DNA of 55,156 nucleotides from an uncultured Oscillibacter sp. (GTDB lineage: Bacteria; Bacillota; Clostridia; Oscillospirales; Oscillospiraceae), in NCBI RefSeq assembly GCF_947654275.1, contig NZ_CANTJS010000018.1, forward strand, positions 1 to 55,156. Direction: 5' to 3'. Made by a program: the position numbers and the translations under genes. Position 1 is the first letter of the stretch, and every line of letters begins with the position of its first letter. Under the pieces are notes generated by a model. It made no database searches and was not told where the DNA came from. It saw nothing but the letters and a program-made list of their open reading frames with translations. Of this stretch, positions 39,600 to 49,533 are shown piece after piece.

Positions 39600-41346
39600 A
39601 AGCCGCATGACGGCGGAGCTCCGCAGCGCCAGGGAGCCCAGTCAGGAGCAGCTCCAGCGCTTTGAAAAATTCCTTGCCCGGACCTATCAGAAAAAGGTGC
39701 CCCTCCACTGGGAGAAGGATGAATCCATGGGCTCCGGCTTCCGGCTTCAGGCCGGGTCCGACGTCTACGACTGGACGCTGGACGGCCGGGTCCGGCAGTT
39801 CCGGGACTATCTCCGCCAAATCCAGCCGGGGCAGGACAGCCTGCTGCCCCTGATGCGCCAGGCCGTGGAGGACTGGGAGCTGGCGGTGGTGCCCGAGGAA
39901 ATCGGGGAGGTGCTGACGGTGGACGGAGAAATCGCCACGGTCAGCGGCCTGGACCATGCCCAGTACGGGGAAATCCTGGTCTTCGCCTCCGGAATCAAGG
40001 GCATGGTCCAGGACCTGCGCCGTGGGGAGCTGAGCTGCATCCTGTTTGGAGACGGCGAGGAAATCACCGCCGGCAGCCTGGTCCGCCGGACGCTGAAAAC
40101 CGCCGGCATGCCGGTGGGCGAGGAATTCCTGGGCCGGGTTGTGGACGCCCTGGGCATCCCCGTGGACGGCAGGGGCCGCATTCATTCCGAGGACCGCCGG
40201 CCCATTGAGACGCCGGCCCCCGGCATTCTGGACCGCCAGCCTGTGAACACCCCCATGGAGACGGGCCTGCTTGCCATCGACTCCATGTTCCCCATCGGCC
40301 GGGGCCAGCGGGAGCTGATTATCGGCGACCGGCAGACGGGCAAAACCGCCGTGGCCGTGGACGCCATTTTGAACCAGAAGGGCAAGGACGTGGTGTGCAT
40401 CTACGTGGCCATCGGCCAGAAAACCAGCTCCGTGGCCCAGCTTGTGGAGAACCTCCGCCGCCGGGGGGCCATGGAGTACACCACCGTGGTCTGCGCCCCC
40501 GCCGGGGCCTCGGCGGCGCTGCAATACATTGCCCCCTACGCCGGCTGCGCCCTGGGCGAATACTTCATGCACCTGGGCCGGGACGTGCTGATTGTCTATG
40601 ACGACCTGAGCAAGCACGCCATTGCCTACCGGGCTCTGAGCCTGCTGCTGGAGCGTTCCCCCGGACGGGAGGCCTATCCCGGCGACGTGTTTTATCTGCA
40701 CTCCCGCCTGCTGGAGCGCTCCGCCCACCTCTCCGACGAGCTGGGCGGCGGCAGCATGACGGCTCTGCCCATTGTGGAAACCCAGGCGGGAGACGTGTCC
40801 GCCTACATCCCCACCAATATCATCTCCATCACCGACGGACAGATTTTCCTGGAGAGCGACCTGTTCTTCTCCGGCCAGCGGCCCGCCGTCAACGTAGGCC
40901 TCTCCGTGTCCCGGGTGGGCGGCGACGCCCAGACCAGGGCCATGAAGTCCGCCGCCGGCACGCTGCGGCTGGAGCTGGCCCAGTACCGGGAGATGGAGGT
41001 CTTCACCCAGTTCTCCAGCGATCTGGACGACGCCACCAAGCGCCAGCTCACCTATGGGCAGGGGCTGATGCGCCTGCTGCGCCAGCCTCAGTACGCCCCG
41101 TTCTCCCAGCACCAGCAGGTCATCATCCTGGTGTCCGCCCTGAGCCATGTGATGCAGGACATCCCTCTGGAGGACCTGGAGGGCTTCCGCTCCGGCCTGC
41201 TGGCCCGCATGGAGGAAGCCGCCCCGGACCTCTGCCGCCGGATTGACATGACGGGACTGCTTTCCGGCGAGGACCGGGAGGAGATTACGGAGCTGGCCCG
41301 GAGCTATTTGGAAGATTACCGGTCCGGCGGGAAGCGAGGCGCGTGA
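39586..41346 (+). CDS. atpA: ATP synthase F1 alpha subunit with fused delta C-terminal domain
   Basis: A 586-residue protein, about 85 longer than normal alpha. Residues about 15-80 look like the C-terminal domain of delta (AtpH): SQEQLQRFEKFLARTYQKKV, then MGSGFRLQAGSDVYDWTLDG and RVRQFRDYLRQI. This follows the AtpH pattern of a glycine turn, D-x-(S/T) and R-L. From about residue 95 the alpha body begins (VPEEIGEVLTVDGEIATVSGL), with Walker A GDRQTGKTAVAVD and the PGREAYPGDVFYLHSRLLER stretch. There is no separate atpH, and this gene occupies its slot. ATG 39586 follows GGAGGAC. The usual six-helix N-terminal domain of delta is missing. Confidence 0.9.
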   Translation: MRNARSRMTAELRSAREPSQEQLQRFEKFLARTYQKKVPLHWEKDESMGSGFRLQAGSDVYDWTLDGRVRQFRDYLRQIQPGQDSLLPLMRQAVEDWELAVVPEEIGEVLTVDGEIATVSGLDHAQYGEILVFASGIKGMVQDLRRGELSCILFGDGEEITAGSLVRRTLKTAGMPVGEEFLGRVVDALGIPVDGRGRIHSEDRRPIETPAPGILDRQPVNTPMETGLLAIDSMFPIGRGQRELIIGDRQTGKTAVAVDAILNQKGKDVVCIYVAIGQKTSSVAQLVENLRRRGAMEYTTVVCAPAGASAALQYIAPYAGCALGEYFMHLGRDVLIVYDDLSKHAIAYRALSLLLERSPGREAYPGDVFYLHSRLLERSAHLSDELGGGSMTALPIVETQAGDVSAYIPTNIISITDGQIFLESDLFFSGQRPAVNVGLSVSRVGGDAQTRAMKSAAGTLRLELAQYREMEVFTQFSSDLDDATKRQLTYGQGLMRLLRQPQYAPFSQHQQVIILVSALSHVMQDIPLEDLEGFRSGLLARMEEAAPDLCRRIDMTGLLSGEDREEITELARSYLEDYRSGGKRGA

Positions 41347-41347
41347 C

Positions 41348-42238
41348 ATGGCGGGAACAAAGGAGATCAAGACCCATATCGAGAGCGTCCAGGAAACCCG
41401 GAAAATCACAAACGCCATGTATCTGATCGCCTCCACCAAGCTCCGCCGGGCCCGGACGGAGCTGGATAACACCCGCCCCTATTTCGAGGCCCTGCGGGGG
41501 GAGATCAAGCGAATCTTCCGCACGGTAAACAATGTGGACAGCCACTATTTTTACCCCGCCGCCGGCGCCCCTCCTCTGGAAGGACCCTGCGGCTGCCTGG
41601 TCATCACCGCCGACAAGGGTCTGGCGGGCTCTTACAACCAGAACGCCATCCGGGAGGCGCTGAAGCTGCTGGAGCAGCACCCGGACCTGAAGCTCTTCGT
41701 CGTGGGGGAGTATGGGCGGCGCTATTTCGCCCAGCGGAACATCCCCATGGAACACAGCTTCCTCTACACCGCCCAGAATCCCACCATGTCCCGGGCCAGG
41801 GAAATCAGCGCCCTGCTGCTGAACAGGTTCGACCGGGGGGAGCTGAAGAAAATCTACATCGTATACACCGACATGGAGAGCGCCATGAGCTTCCAGGCCC
41901 GCACCACCCGGCTCCTGCCCTTTCACCGGACCTATTTTTCCGACACCGGCGAGCAGCCGGTGACGGAGCCCTTTGAGTTTCTCCCCGACCCGCGGACGGT
42001 GCTGAACAGCATGATGCCCAGCTATGTATCCGGCTTTATCTACAGCGCCCTGATCGACAGCTTCTGCTGTGAGCAAAACGCCCGCATGACGGCCATGGAC
42101 AGCGCCAACCAGAACGCGGAAAAGCTGCTGGGAGAGCTGTCCCGCCGGTACAATCAGGTCCGCCAGTCGGCCATCACCCAGGAGATCACCGAGGTCTCCG
42201 CCGGAGCCAGGGCCCAGCGGCAGAGAAAGGACAGGTAA
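41348..42238 (+). CDS. atpG: ATP synthase F1 gamma subunit
   Basis: A 296-residue rotor subunit. The N-terminal helix (IKTHIESVQETRKITNAMYLIASTKLRRA) and C-terminal helix (ARMTAMDSANQNAEKLLGEL then YNQVRQSAITQEITEVSAGA) are conserved. The Rossmann-like middle has VITADKGLAGSYNQNAI. It starts one base after the alpha stop. Confidence 0.96.
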   Translation: MAGTKEIKTHIESVQETRKITNAMYLIASTKLRRARTELDNTRPYFEALRGEIKRIFRTVNNVDSHYFYPAAGAPPLEGPCGCLVITADKGLAGSYNQNAIREALKLLEQHPDLKLFVVGEYGRRYFAQRNIPMEHSFLYTAQNPTMSRAREISALLLNRFDRGELKKIYIVYTDMESAMSFQARTTRLLPFHRTYFSDTGEQPVTEPFEFLPDPRTVLNSMMPSYVSGFIYSALIDSFCCEQNARMTAMDSANQNAEKLLGELSRRYNQVRQSAITQEITEVSAGARAQRQRKDR

Positions 42239-43647
<1,409 letters not shown>

Positions 43648-43648
<1 letters not shown>

Positions 43649-44058
43649 TGGAGACCTTCCGGGTGCACATTCTGGCGGCGGACCGGACCTTTTACGAGGG
43701 GCCCTGCGTCAGCCTGACCATCCCCACCACCGACGGGGAACAGGGCATTCTGGCCCACCACGCCAGCATGATTGCCGCCGTCCAGCCCGGCACCCTGCGC
43801 TATCAGATACCGGGGGAGCCGGTGCGGCTGGCGGCGGTGTCCCCCGGCATGGTGAAGGTGGAGCACAACGACGTGCTGGTGCTGGTGGACTCCGCCGAGC
43901 GGCCCGAGGAGATCGACGCCGTCCGGGCCCAGCGGGAGGCCGACGAGGCCCGGGAGGCCCTTCTGCAAAAGAGGAGCCGGCAGGAATATCAGATTGCCCA
44001 GGCCTCTCTGGCCCGGGCTCTGAACCGGCTGCGGGTCAAATCCCAAGGGCTGGACTAA
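43648..44058 (+). CDS. atpC: ATP synthase F1 epsilon subunit
   Basis: A 136-residue protein with an N-terminal beta-sandwich (FRVHILAADRTFYEGPCVSL; GEQGILAHHASMIAAVQPG) and a C-terminal helical hairpin. It regulates ATP hydrolysis in many species. Its ATG shares one base with the atpD stop. Its TAA stop is directly followed by a partial family A repeat. Confidence 0.95.
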
Positions 44059-44107
44059 GATGTATTCACAATCGTTGAACGCTGTCTGAGCGGTCTTTTT
44101 CCCGCCA
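44059..44107. repeat. Partial family A repeat directly after the atpC stop
   Basis: GATGTATTCACAATCGTTGA (from 44059) and the following CGCTGTCTGAGCGGTCTTTTTC match 37504-37553 almost base for base. The other end of the element is not seen. Confidence 0.7.
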
Positions 44108-44212
44108 GGCAAGGCATCTCACCCCGAACATCAGGGCAAACCAGCGAAAGACCGGCAGAACCGGACGGCTCGGTCCGCCATCCGCCATTGTTCGAGGGAA
44201 TCCCAAACATCA

Positions 44213-44248
44213 AAAAGGACTGTTTTCCACATGGAAAACAGTCCTTTT
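44213..44248. terminator. Bidirectional terminator between atp operon and hydrolase gene
   Basis: A perfect 17-bp stem, 44213-44229 with 44232-44248, starts with AAAA and ends with TTTT, so it works on both strands. Confidence 0.88.
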
Positions 44249-44317
44249 CTGCCCGCAGCTCCCGCCTGCGCCGACGGTCCGCCGGCGAAACGCAACGGAA
44301 TCTCTTCTGAGCATCCT

Positions 44318-44938
44318 TCAGCCCTGCTGTTCATAAAAATCCCTCAGCAAGGCGGCCAGGGCCTCCGGCGCGTCCCGGTTGACCTCGTGGCCCGCCCCCG
44401 GCACCTGACGGAGAACCGCCTGGGGAAGACTCCGGCCCAACGCCTGGGCGGCCCTCCAGTTGGTCCGGTCACGCTCCCCGCAGAGGGACAAAACGGGACA
44501 GCGCACCCGTTCCAGCCCCGCCCGCAAATCAAGGTCCGCCATGGAGGCCGTCAGGGAAATCATGGCCTGTTTTGAAAAGCCAGTCCCCCGGAAGGCCTTG
44601 GCAGGCATCAGGCGGAACACCAGACTCTGAAGCCCCAGCAGCCCTCTGGGAATCTCCAGCGGCGTGCCGATAAGCACCAGGGACTCCACCCGCTCCGGGT
44701 GGCCCTTGGCATATTCCAGGGCCAGCACGCCGCCCAGGGACAGGCCGCAGAGGCGGAGGGACCCCGGCAAGGTCCCGCAGAGCCCCTCAAAGGCCTGATA
44801 GAGGTCTGTAAACCGCGCTTCCCCCGCCAGCTCCGGCAGACTGGGGCACAGCGCCTCCTTTTCTAAATGAGTCAGAACCGCCTCCCAGCTCTCCGGCCCC
44901 TGGCCCAGGCCGTGGAGGCACACCAGGCGGCCCGTCAC
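44318..44938 (-). CDS. Alpha/beta hydrolase
   Basis: A 206-residue alpha/beta hydrolase fold. The oxyanion region is LVCLHGLGQGPESW, the nucleophile elbow is LCGLSLGGVLALEY (Ser), and the acid and base are in LSLCGERDRTNW and VPGAGHEVNRDAP. The substrate is unknown. GTG 44938 overlaps the macrodomain stop as GTGA and has AAGGGG eight bases upstream; a longer frame inside the macrodomain gene is less likely. Confidence 0.88.
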   Translation of the reverse strand: MTGRLVCLHGLGQGPESWEAVLTHLEKEALCPSLPELAGEARFTDLYQAFEGLCGTLPGSLRLCGLSLGGVLALEYAKGHPERVESLVLIGTPLEIPRGLLGLQSLVFRLMPAKAFRGTGFSKQAMISLTASMADLDLRAGLERVRCPVLSLCGERDRTNWRAAQALGRSLPQAVLRQVPGAGHEVNRDAPEALAALLRDFYEQQG

Positions 44939-45471
44939 AGCCGTTTCCCCTTCTCCCCGGCGTACCACATATTATAGGTCTGCCGGTAGACGGCGGCGGC
45001 GCTCTCGGTATGGCAGACCATCCGCACCCTTTGGGGCAGCTGGTGGTCCGCCAGGAACTCCATGATGGCCTTCAGGGCCACCGAGGCGGCCTGCGCCATG
45101 GGATAGCCGTAGACCCCGGTGGAAATAGACGGGAAATCCACCGACCTGATTCCCCGCTCCGCCGCCAGCGTCAGACAGGACCGGTAGCAGGAGGCCAGCA
45201 GAGCCGCCTCCCCCTGGCCGCCGCCCCGCCAGATGGGCCCCGGCGTATGAATCACATACTTTGCCGGAAGGCGGAAGCCGCCGGTGATTTTTGCCTGTCC
45301 CGTCTCGCAGCCTCCCAGAGTCCGGCATTCCGCCAGCAGCTGGGGCCCTGCGGCCCGGTGAATCGCCCCGTCCACGCCGCTGCCCCCCAGCAAGGTGGTG
45401 TTGGCGGCGTTGACAATGGCCTCTGCATCCGAACAGGTGATATCCCCTACAACGATGGAAAAGCGCTCCAT
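44935..45471 (-). CDS. Macrodomain protein (O-acetyl-ADP-ribose deacetylase-like)
   Basis: A 178-residue macrodomain of the YmdB/MacroD type. ADP-ribose binding motifs GDITCSDAEAIVNAANTTLLGG, GVDGAIHRAAG and SISTGVYGYP appear in order (each shorter than the full loop). Such proteins remove ADP-ribose or O-acetyl-ADP-ribose. ATG 45471 follows AAGAAGGG; the 19-codon upstream extension is not needed. It is translationally coupled to the hydrolase gene. Confidence 0.93.
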   Translation of the reverse strand: MERFSIVVGDITCSDAEAIVNAANTTLLGGSGVDGAIHRAAGPQLLAECRTLGGCETGQAKITGGFRLPAKYVIHTPGPIWRGGGQGEAALLASCYRSCLTLAAERGIRSVDFPSISTGVYGYPMAQAASVALKAIMEFLADHQLPQRVRMVCHTESAAAVYRQTYNMWYAGEKGKRL

Positions 45472-45671
45472 TGACAACCCTTCTTTCCTGTTTGATGGCG
45501 CTGGTATTCCGGAAAAGGCAGGCGGCAAACAGGGCGTCTCCCGCCGGAAAAGCGTCTTGACCGGGGCCTTTCCGCTTTTGAACCGTGGTTCGGCAGGGAA
45601 TCCGCCCCCGGCGGCTTCCCTGCCCTTTCCGCCGCTAAAATGCTTTCATTTGACAAGCTCCGCCCTGCGGA

Positions 45672-45721
45672 GCAAAAAGAAGAACCGCCGAAAGACCTTT
45701 TTCATCAAGCCTTTCGACGGT
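45672..45721 (-). terminator. Terminator of tRNA-Gln
   Basis: On the minus strand a long stem (ACCGTCGAAAG pairing with CTTTCGGCGGT, 45684-45721) is followed by TTCTTCTTTTT. Confidence 0.75.
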
Positions 45722-45728
45722 CCTTTGC

Positions 45729-45802
45729 TGGCAGCGGGTGAAGGATTCGAACCCTCACATACAGAGTCAGAGTCTGCTGTGCTACCTTTACACAAACCCG
45801 CT
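45729..45802 (-). tRNA. tRNA-Gln (anticodon CUG)
   Basis: A full 74-nt cloverleaf including CCA. The acceptor AGCGGGT pairs with ACCCGCT. The D arm is GTGT/GCAC with a GG loop. The anticodon stem GCAGA/TCTGT carries loop CTCTGAC, so the anticodon is CTG. The T arm is GAGGG, TTCGAAT, CCTTC. It reads the CAG codon favoured in this GC-rich genome. Own promoter at 45841 and terminator at 45672. Confidence 0.93.
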
Positions 45803-45840
45803 GTGTTCCTGCCGCTTAATTACCGCAGCGAACAGATATT

Positions 45841-45868
45841 ATTATACAAAAAAAACCTGTTTTGTCAA
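45841..45868 (-). promoter_or_regulatory. Promoter of tRNA-Gln
   Basis: On the minus strand TTGACA (45863-45868), 16 bp, TATAAT (45841-45846). Confidence 0.82.
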
Positions 45869-46204
45869 CCCCTTTTTTAAATTTTTTTCTGGTTTTTTCC
45901 TGTTTTTTTCTCAGGCTTTTTTCCATACTTTTTCCCGGGCTTTTCCCGGGCTTTTCCCGGGCTTTTTCCTGCTTTTTCCCTGGCCGCCGGTGGGGTTCAT
46001 TTATGGGGAACAGACGCCGTTGGTGCACTCCCCCCCTGGCCGCTTCCGCCTCCCGAATCAACGCCGCTCCATCACGCCGGGCGCCGGGGAAAAAGCACTT
46101 CCCCGCTCCGTTTCTGCTTTCGCCGCCGCCGAAACGCCGCCCGCCGCCCCTCGGGTGCAGGCGGCGGGCCCGGACCCTTCCAAGCTTCCAGCCAATTCCT
46201 CCGG
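45869..46204. other. Non-coding region with pyrimidine tract and short repeats
   Basis: 45880-45990 is a long run of T and C, including three copies of an 11-bp unit CTTTTCCCGGG around 45937-45970. 46137-46168 holds a GCCCGCCGCC/GGCGGCGGGC stem that may end transcription of the glycerate kinase gene. No gene was recognised. Confidence 0.5.
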
Positions 46205-47455
46205 TCAGGTCCCCGCCGCGTTCAGCAGGGCCACAGCCACATCGTTGACATTGGTGCCGGTGGGGCCGGTCATCACCAGACCCTCCACCGCCTTCAGGGC
46301 ATGATAGGCGTCATTCTCCCCCAGGACGCCGAACACATCCAGCCCTTTGTCCTTCAGCGCCGCCAGCGTCCCGCCGTCCACGTAGCCCCCGGCGGCGTCG
46401 GTGGGGCCGTCCGTTCCGTCGCTGCCTACGGAAAATACCGCCGCCCCGGGAATTCCGGCGATGCCGGGAGCCGCGGACAAAGCCAGCTCCTGGTTCCGGC
46501 CCCCCAGACCCGTTCCGGTGAGGTGGACCACCGTCTCGCCGCCGGCGATGAAGGCCAGCTTCCGCCCTGACCCGGCATGGGTTTTCACGATACTGGCCAG
46601 AAAGCTCCCGGCCTCCCGGGCCTCGCAGCAAAGCCGGTCCGTCAGCAGAACCGGTTCATAGCCCAGAATCCGGCACTGTTTTTCGGCGGCGGCGCAGAGC
46701 TCCCGGACGCTGCCGGTAATCCGGGTGACGACGTTGGGCAGCTCCTTGGGTGTTTCCTTCCCCAGCAGCGCGCGGGCCTGGGCGGACAGGCGCAGGTTGT
46801 ATTTTTCCGCGACGGCCTGGGCCTGCCGGCAGGTGGATGTATCCGGGCAGGCCGGGCCGCTGGCAATCATATCCAGAGGATCCCCCAGAATGTCGCTGAG
46901 CACCACACTGAACACCTGCGCCGGGGCGCAGGCCTGGGCAAAACGCCCGCCCTTCACGCCGCTGAGCCGCTTGCGGATGGTATTCATCTCCACGATGTCC
47001 GCCCCGGAGGCCAAGAGCTGTTTTGTGATGTTCTGGAGCTCCTCCCCGGAAATCAGGGGTCGCTCAAACAGGGCGCTGCCGCCGCCGGAGAGGAGGAACA
47101 GCACGGAATCCTCCGCCGTCAGACCCGTCACCAGCTCCAGGGCCTGTTCCGTGGCATGAAAGCTGTTCTCATCGGGTACCGGATGACCGGCCTCGCAGCA
47201 GCGGACGTCGGGGATTTCCCCCATGGAATGGCCGTATTTGGTCACGACCACGCCGCCGTCCACCTGACCCAACGCGTCCACGGCGGCTTTGGCCATCTGC
47301 CACGCGGCTTTGCCCGCGGCCACCAGCAGCGTCCGCCCCCCGGAGGGACGAAAATCCGCCAGGGCCCGCCGCACCGCTTCGTCAGGCAGAACGGCCCTCA
47401 GGCTGGCGGAAATGATCCGGTCCGCGTCCTCCCGTAAGTTCTGATTCAAAATCAC
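46205..47455 (-). CDS. Glycerate 2-kinase (DUF4147/MOFRL family)
   Basis: A 416-residue protein. The N-terminal DUF4147 part has TLLVAAGKAAWQMAKAAVDAL, KYGHSMGEIPDVRCCEAGHP and LLSGGGSALFERP. The C-terminal MOFRL domain has AFIAGGETVVHLTGTGLGGR and FSVGSDGTDGPTDAAGG. It makes 2-phosphoglycerate from glycerate, entering glycolysis. The start may be GTG 47455 or, more likely from spacing to AAAGGGG, TTG 47449. The promoter is at 47498-47526. Confidence 0.92.
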   Translation of the reverse strand: MILNQNLREDADRIISASLRAVLPDEAVRRALADFRPSGGRTLLVAAGKAAWQMAKAAVDALGQVDGGVVVTKYGHSMGEIPDVRCCEAGHPVPDENSFHATEQALELVTGLTAEDSVLFLLSGGGSALFERPLISGEELQNITKQLLASGADIVEMNTIRKRLSGVKGGRFAQACAPAQVFSVVLSDILGDPLDMIASGPACPDTSTCRQAQAVAEKYNLRLSAQARALLGKETPKELPNVVTRITGSVRELCAAAEKQCRILGYEPVLLTDRLCCEAREAGSFLASIVKTHAGSGRKLAFIAGGETVVHLTGTGLGGRNQELALSAAPGIAGIPGAAVFSVGSDGTDGPTDAAGGYVDGGTLAALKDKGLDVFGVLGENDAYHALKAVEGLVMTGPTGTNVNDVAVALLNAAGT

Positions 47456-47497
47456 ATCCCCTTTCTGATTGCTTCAAACGCAATCGCTTCACCTCAT

Positions 47498-47526
47498 ATA
47501 TTAGCTCTTGTGTATAAAAAGTACAA
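47498..47526 (-). promoter_or_regulatory. Promoter of glycerate kinase gene
   Basis: On the minus strand TTGTAC (47521-47526), 17 bp, TAATAT (47498-47503). Just downstream, GATTGC/GCAATC (47468-47486) forms a small inverted repeat that may be an operator. Confidence 0.65.
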
Positions 47527-47705
47527 TATAAAATCCGAATAATTTTTAAATCACAAGTCCGCCTCTCTCCGGGGCCCAAAGGCCTGCGCGCAGCCGCCGA
47601 ACGCTGTCCGTCCCGCTTCTCTCCCGGCATCCCCCGTCCATTTTCCCTGAAATATGTCCCATCCGCCGGAGCAGAAAATAATTTAAGTTTTTCCTGAGCT
47701 TTTTC

Positions 47706-47733
47706 TTGACATTTTCCAAAATTTCGATATAAT
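47706..47733 (+). promoter_or_regulatory. Promoter of rpsF-ssb-rpsR
   Basis: TTGACA (47706-47711), 16 bp, TATAAT (47728-47733), both perfect. The 75-nt leader after it contains a GAGAGATGAGGGCC stretch that could be an autoregulatory site for S6/S18, not verified. Confidence 0.8.
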
Positions 47734-47812
47734 AATAGGGCTTGCAGTTTGCAGGCGAAAATCCTTGCTCTCATGAGAGATGAGGGCCATTTGTCCAAAA
47801 GGAGGTGCAAAT

Positions 47813-48109
47813 ATGGCAAAGGTTACTGCCAATTATGAGGTCGTATATATCATCGACCCCGCACAGGGTGAGGAGGGCATCGCCGCCACCGTGGCGAAGT
47901 TCCAGACCCTGGCCGAGCAGCATGGCTCCGCCGTGGAGGTGGAGGAGTGGGGCGCCCGCCGTCTCGCCTATCCCATCGACTACAAGAACGACGGTTACTA
48001 TGTGCTGATGAGCTTCACCAGCGAGCCGTCCTTCCCCAAGGAGCTGGACCGTGTTCTCGGAATTACCGACGGTATCATGCGTTCTCTGATCGTCTGCAAA
48101 GGTGAATAA
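47813..48109 (+). CDS. rpsF: 30S ribosomal protein S6
   Basis: A 98-residue protein with the S6 fold signatures NYEVVYIIDP, VEVEEWGARRLAYPIDYKNDGYY (spread over residues 42-64) and a C-terminal GIMRSLIVCKGE. It pairs with S18 on the 30S platform. ATG 47813 with AAGGAGG seven bases before. Confidence 0.97.
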   Translation: MAKVTANYEVVYIIDPAQGEEGIAATVAKFQTLAEQHGSAVEVEEWGARRLAYPIDYKNDGYYVLMSFTSEPSFPKELDRVLGITDGIMRSLIVCKGE

Positions 48110-48121
48110 GGAGGACTCCCA

Positions 48122-48586
48122 ATGCTGAACAAAATATTCATCATGGGCCGCCTGACCCGTGACCCGGAGCTGCGCCGCACACAGAACGGCACCGCGGTTA
48201 CGTCCTTTTCCCTGGCCGTGGACCGGGATTACAAGTCCCAGAGCGGCGAAAAGGAAACCGACTTTATTGACGTGGTGGCCTGGCGCGGCACCGCGGAATT
48301 TGTCAGCAAGTATTTCACCAAGGGCCGCATGGCCGTGGTGGAAGGCCGTCTGCAGATCCGCGACTGGACGGATCGGGAAGGCGGCAAGCGGAGAAGCGCC
48401 GAGGTAGTGGCCGATAATATCTATTTCGGTGACTCCAAGCGCGACAGCGGCGGAGACTACGGTTCTCCTCCGCCCTACGGTTCGCCCGCGCCCGCCTACA
48501 GCGGTTCCGGACACAGTTCCGCCTCCCGCAGCGAGTCCACGGACTTCTCCGAGGTCAACGAGGAGGACGGCGAGCTGCCGTTCTGA
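48122..48586 (+). CDS. ssb: Single-stranded DNA-binding protein
   Basis: A 154-residue SSB. The OB fold (about residues 1-105) has MLNKIFIMGRLTRDPELRRT and FIDVVAWRGTAEFVSKYF. A Gly/Ser/Pro-rich linker follows, and then the acidic C-terminal tip EEDGELPF that binds partner proteins. It covers ssDNA in replication and repair. Standard position between rpsF and rpsR. Confidence 0.97.
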   Translation: MLNKIFIMGRLTRDPELRRTQNGTAVTSFSLAVDRDYKSQSGEKETDFIDVVAWRGTAEFVSKYFTKGRMAVVEGRLQIRDWTDREGGKRRSAEVVADNIYFGDSKRDSGGDYGSPPPYGSPAPAYSGSGHSSASRSESTDFSEVNEEDGELPF

Positions 48587-48714
48587 GCAAAACTGAACCG
48601 GGCCCCGTTTTCGGGACCCGCTGCCCGCGTCCCCCGGCATGCCGGGCGGCGGAGGAAGTGTCCGCCGGGCCGAAGGGGCTTGGGACGCCATCTTTATAAA
48701 GGAGGAAACAACTC

Positions 48715-48966
48715 ATGGCTTATGATCGTGAAGCACGGCCCGCACGGCCCAACCGGGGCAAACGGCGCAAGGTTTGTCAGTTCTGCGCCGAGAAGTGCGA
48801 GCACATTGACTATAAGGACGCCGCGAAGCTGCGCCGGTTCATCTCTGAGCGGGCCAAGATTCTGCCCCGCCGGACCACCGGCACCTGCGCCATGCATCAG
48901 CGTCAGCTGACTGAGGCCATCAAGCGCGCCCGTCAGATCGCGCTGCTGCCCTACGTCACCGACTGA
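48715..48966 (+). CDS. rpsR: 30S ribosomal protein S18 (zinc-binding form)
   Basis: An 83-residue protein with [18 protein letters not shown], in which the three cysteines show the zinc-binding version, and [18 protein letters not shown] typical of S18. ATG 48715 follows AAGGAGG. The 128-bp gap to ssb holds GC-rich inverted repeats (about 48597-48680). Confidence 0.96.
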   Translation: MAYDREARPARPNRGKRRKVCQFCAEKCEHIDYKDAAKLRRFISERAKILPRRTTGTCAMHQRQLTEAIKRARQIALLPYVTD

Positions 48967-48980
48967 GTAACTGGTTCCGC

Positions 48981-49018
48981 GCCGGTCCGTCTTCCCCAAG
49001 GCGGACCGGCGTCTGTTC
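48981..49018 (+). terminator. Probable terminator after rpsR
   Basis: GCCGGTCCG (48981-48989) and CGGACCGGC (49002-49010) pair; the tail GTCTGTTCCT is only moderately T-rich. Confidence 0.6.
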
Positions 49019-49060
49019 CTGACGTAAACGGAGCCGGGCTGTTTTGAGCATTTTTGAAGT

Positions 49061-49090
49061 CTTTTCGAAGCCTTTTCGAAACCTTTTCGA
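49061..49090. repeat. Three tandem 11-bp repeats (CTTTTCGAA core)
   Basis: CTTTTCGAA(G/A)C repeats with 11-bp period, followed by an A-rich stretch to 49150. It lies between rpsR and the tRNA-Gly promoter. No function is suggested by the sequence. Confidence 0.6.
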
Positions 49091-49151
49091 TACATTTTGA
49101 GAGGAATCCGAAAAAGCGAAAAACGAAAAAAGAGAAAACCGCAAAAAGGGC

Positions 49152-49180
49152 TTGATTTTTTCCCGTGTTCCGATTATAAT
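49152..49180 (+). promoter_or_regulatory. Promoter of tRNA-Gly
   Basis: TTGATT (49152-49157), 17 bp, TATAAT (49175-49180). Confidence 0.75.
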
Positions 49181-49218
49181 AAGTTCTACAGGCAAGGCCT
49201 CGAGGAGGCCGTTGATTG

Positions 49219-49292
49219 GCAGGGTTAGTACATCGGTAGTACCCGTGCTTCCCAAGCATGTGAGGCGGGTTCGACTCCCGTACCCTGCTCCA
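49219..49292 (+). tRNA. tRNA-Gly (anticodon CCC)
   Basis: A 74-nt cloverleaf with encoded CCA. The acceptor GCAGGGT pairs with ACCCTGC. The D arm is GTAC/GTAC. The anticodon stem CGTGC/GCATG holds loop TTCCCAA, giving anticodon CCC. The T arm is GCGGG, TTCGACT, CCCGT. It reads GGG codons. Single gene between its own promoter and terminator. Confidence 0.95.
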
Positions 49293-49298
49293 GCTCAG

Positions 49299-49362
49299 AA
49301 ATTCCCACCACTGTTTCGTTTCCGCCTTGCGGCGAAAACTGCACTGTGGCGGGAATTTTTTT
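49299..49362 (+). terminator. Terminator of tRNA-Gly
   Basis: AAATTCCC (49299-49306) pairs with GGGAATTT (49351-49358), enclosing further paired CCGCC/GGCG segments, and a T run follows. Confidence 0.8.
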
Positions 49363-49431
49363 GCGTTCCGCCGCGCCCCGGACGACGGCGTAGATGTCAC
49401 GAGTACATCAAAGCCGTTAGCCCCCGGGCCT

Positions 49432-49470
49432 CAAAAACAGCCGCATGACGCTACTGCGTCATGCGGCTGT
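49432..49470 (-). terminator. Terminator of glyA
   Basis: A perfect 15-bp stem (49437-49451 with 49456-49470, loop TACT); on the minus strand it is followed by TTTTTGAGG. Confidence 0.88.
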
Positions 49471-49533
49471 CTCTCTCATCTCATCAAAAATCTCCCGGTG
49501 GGGGCTTTCCCCTTCCTATCCGTTCGGCAGGCG

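Noticed and set aside
44108..44200. Second half of the repeat element after atpC
   Set aside because: Only scattered similarity to the complete copies; not enough to extend the element.
49061..49090. CRISPR-like repeats
   Set aside because: Units of 11 bp are contiguous with no spacers and there are no cas genes in the window.
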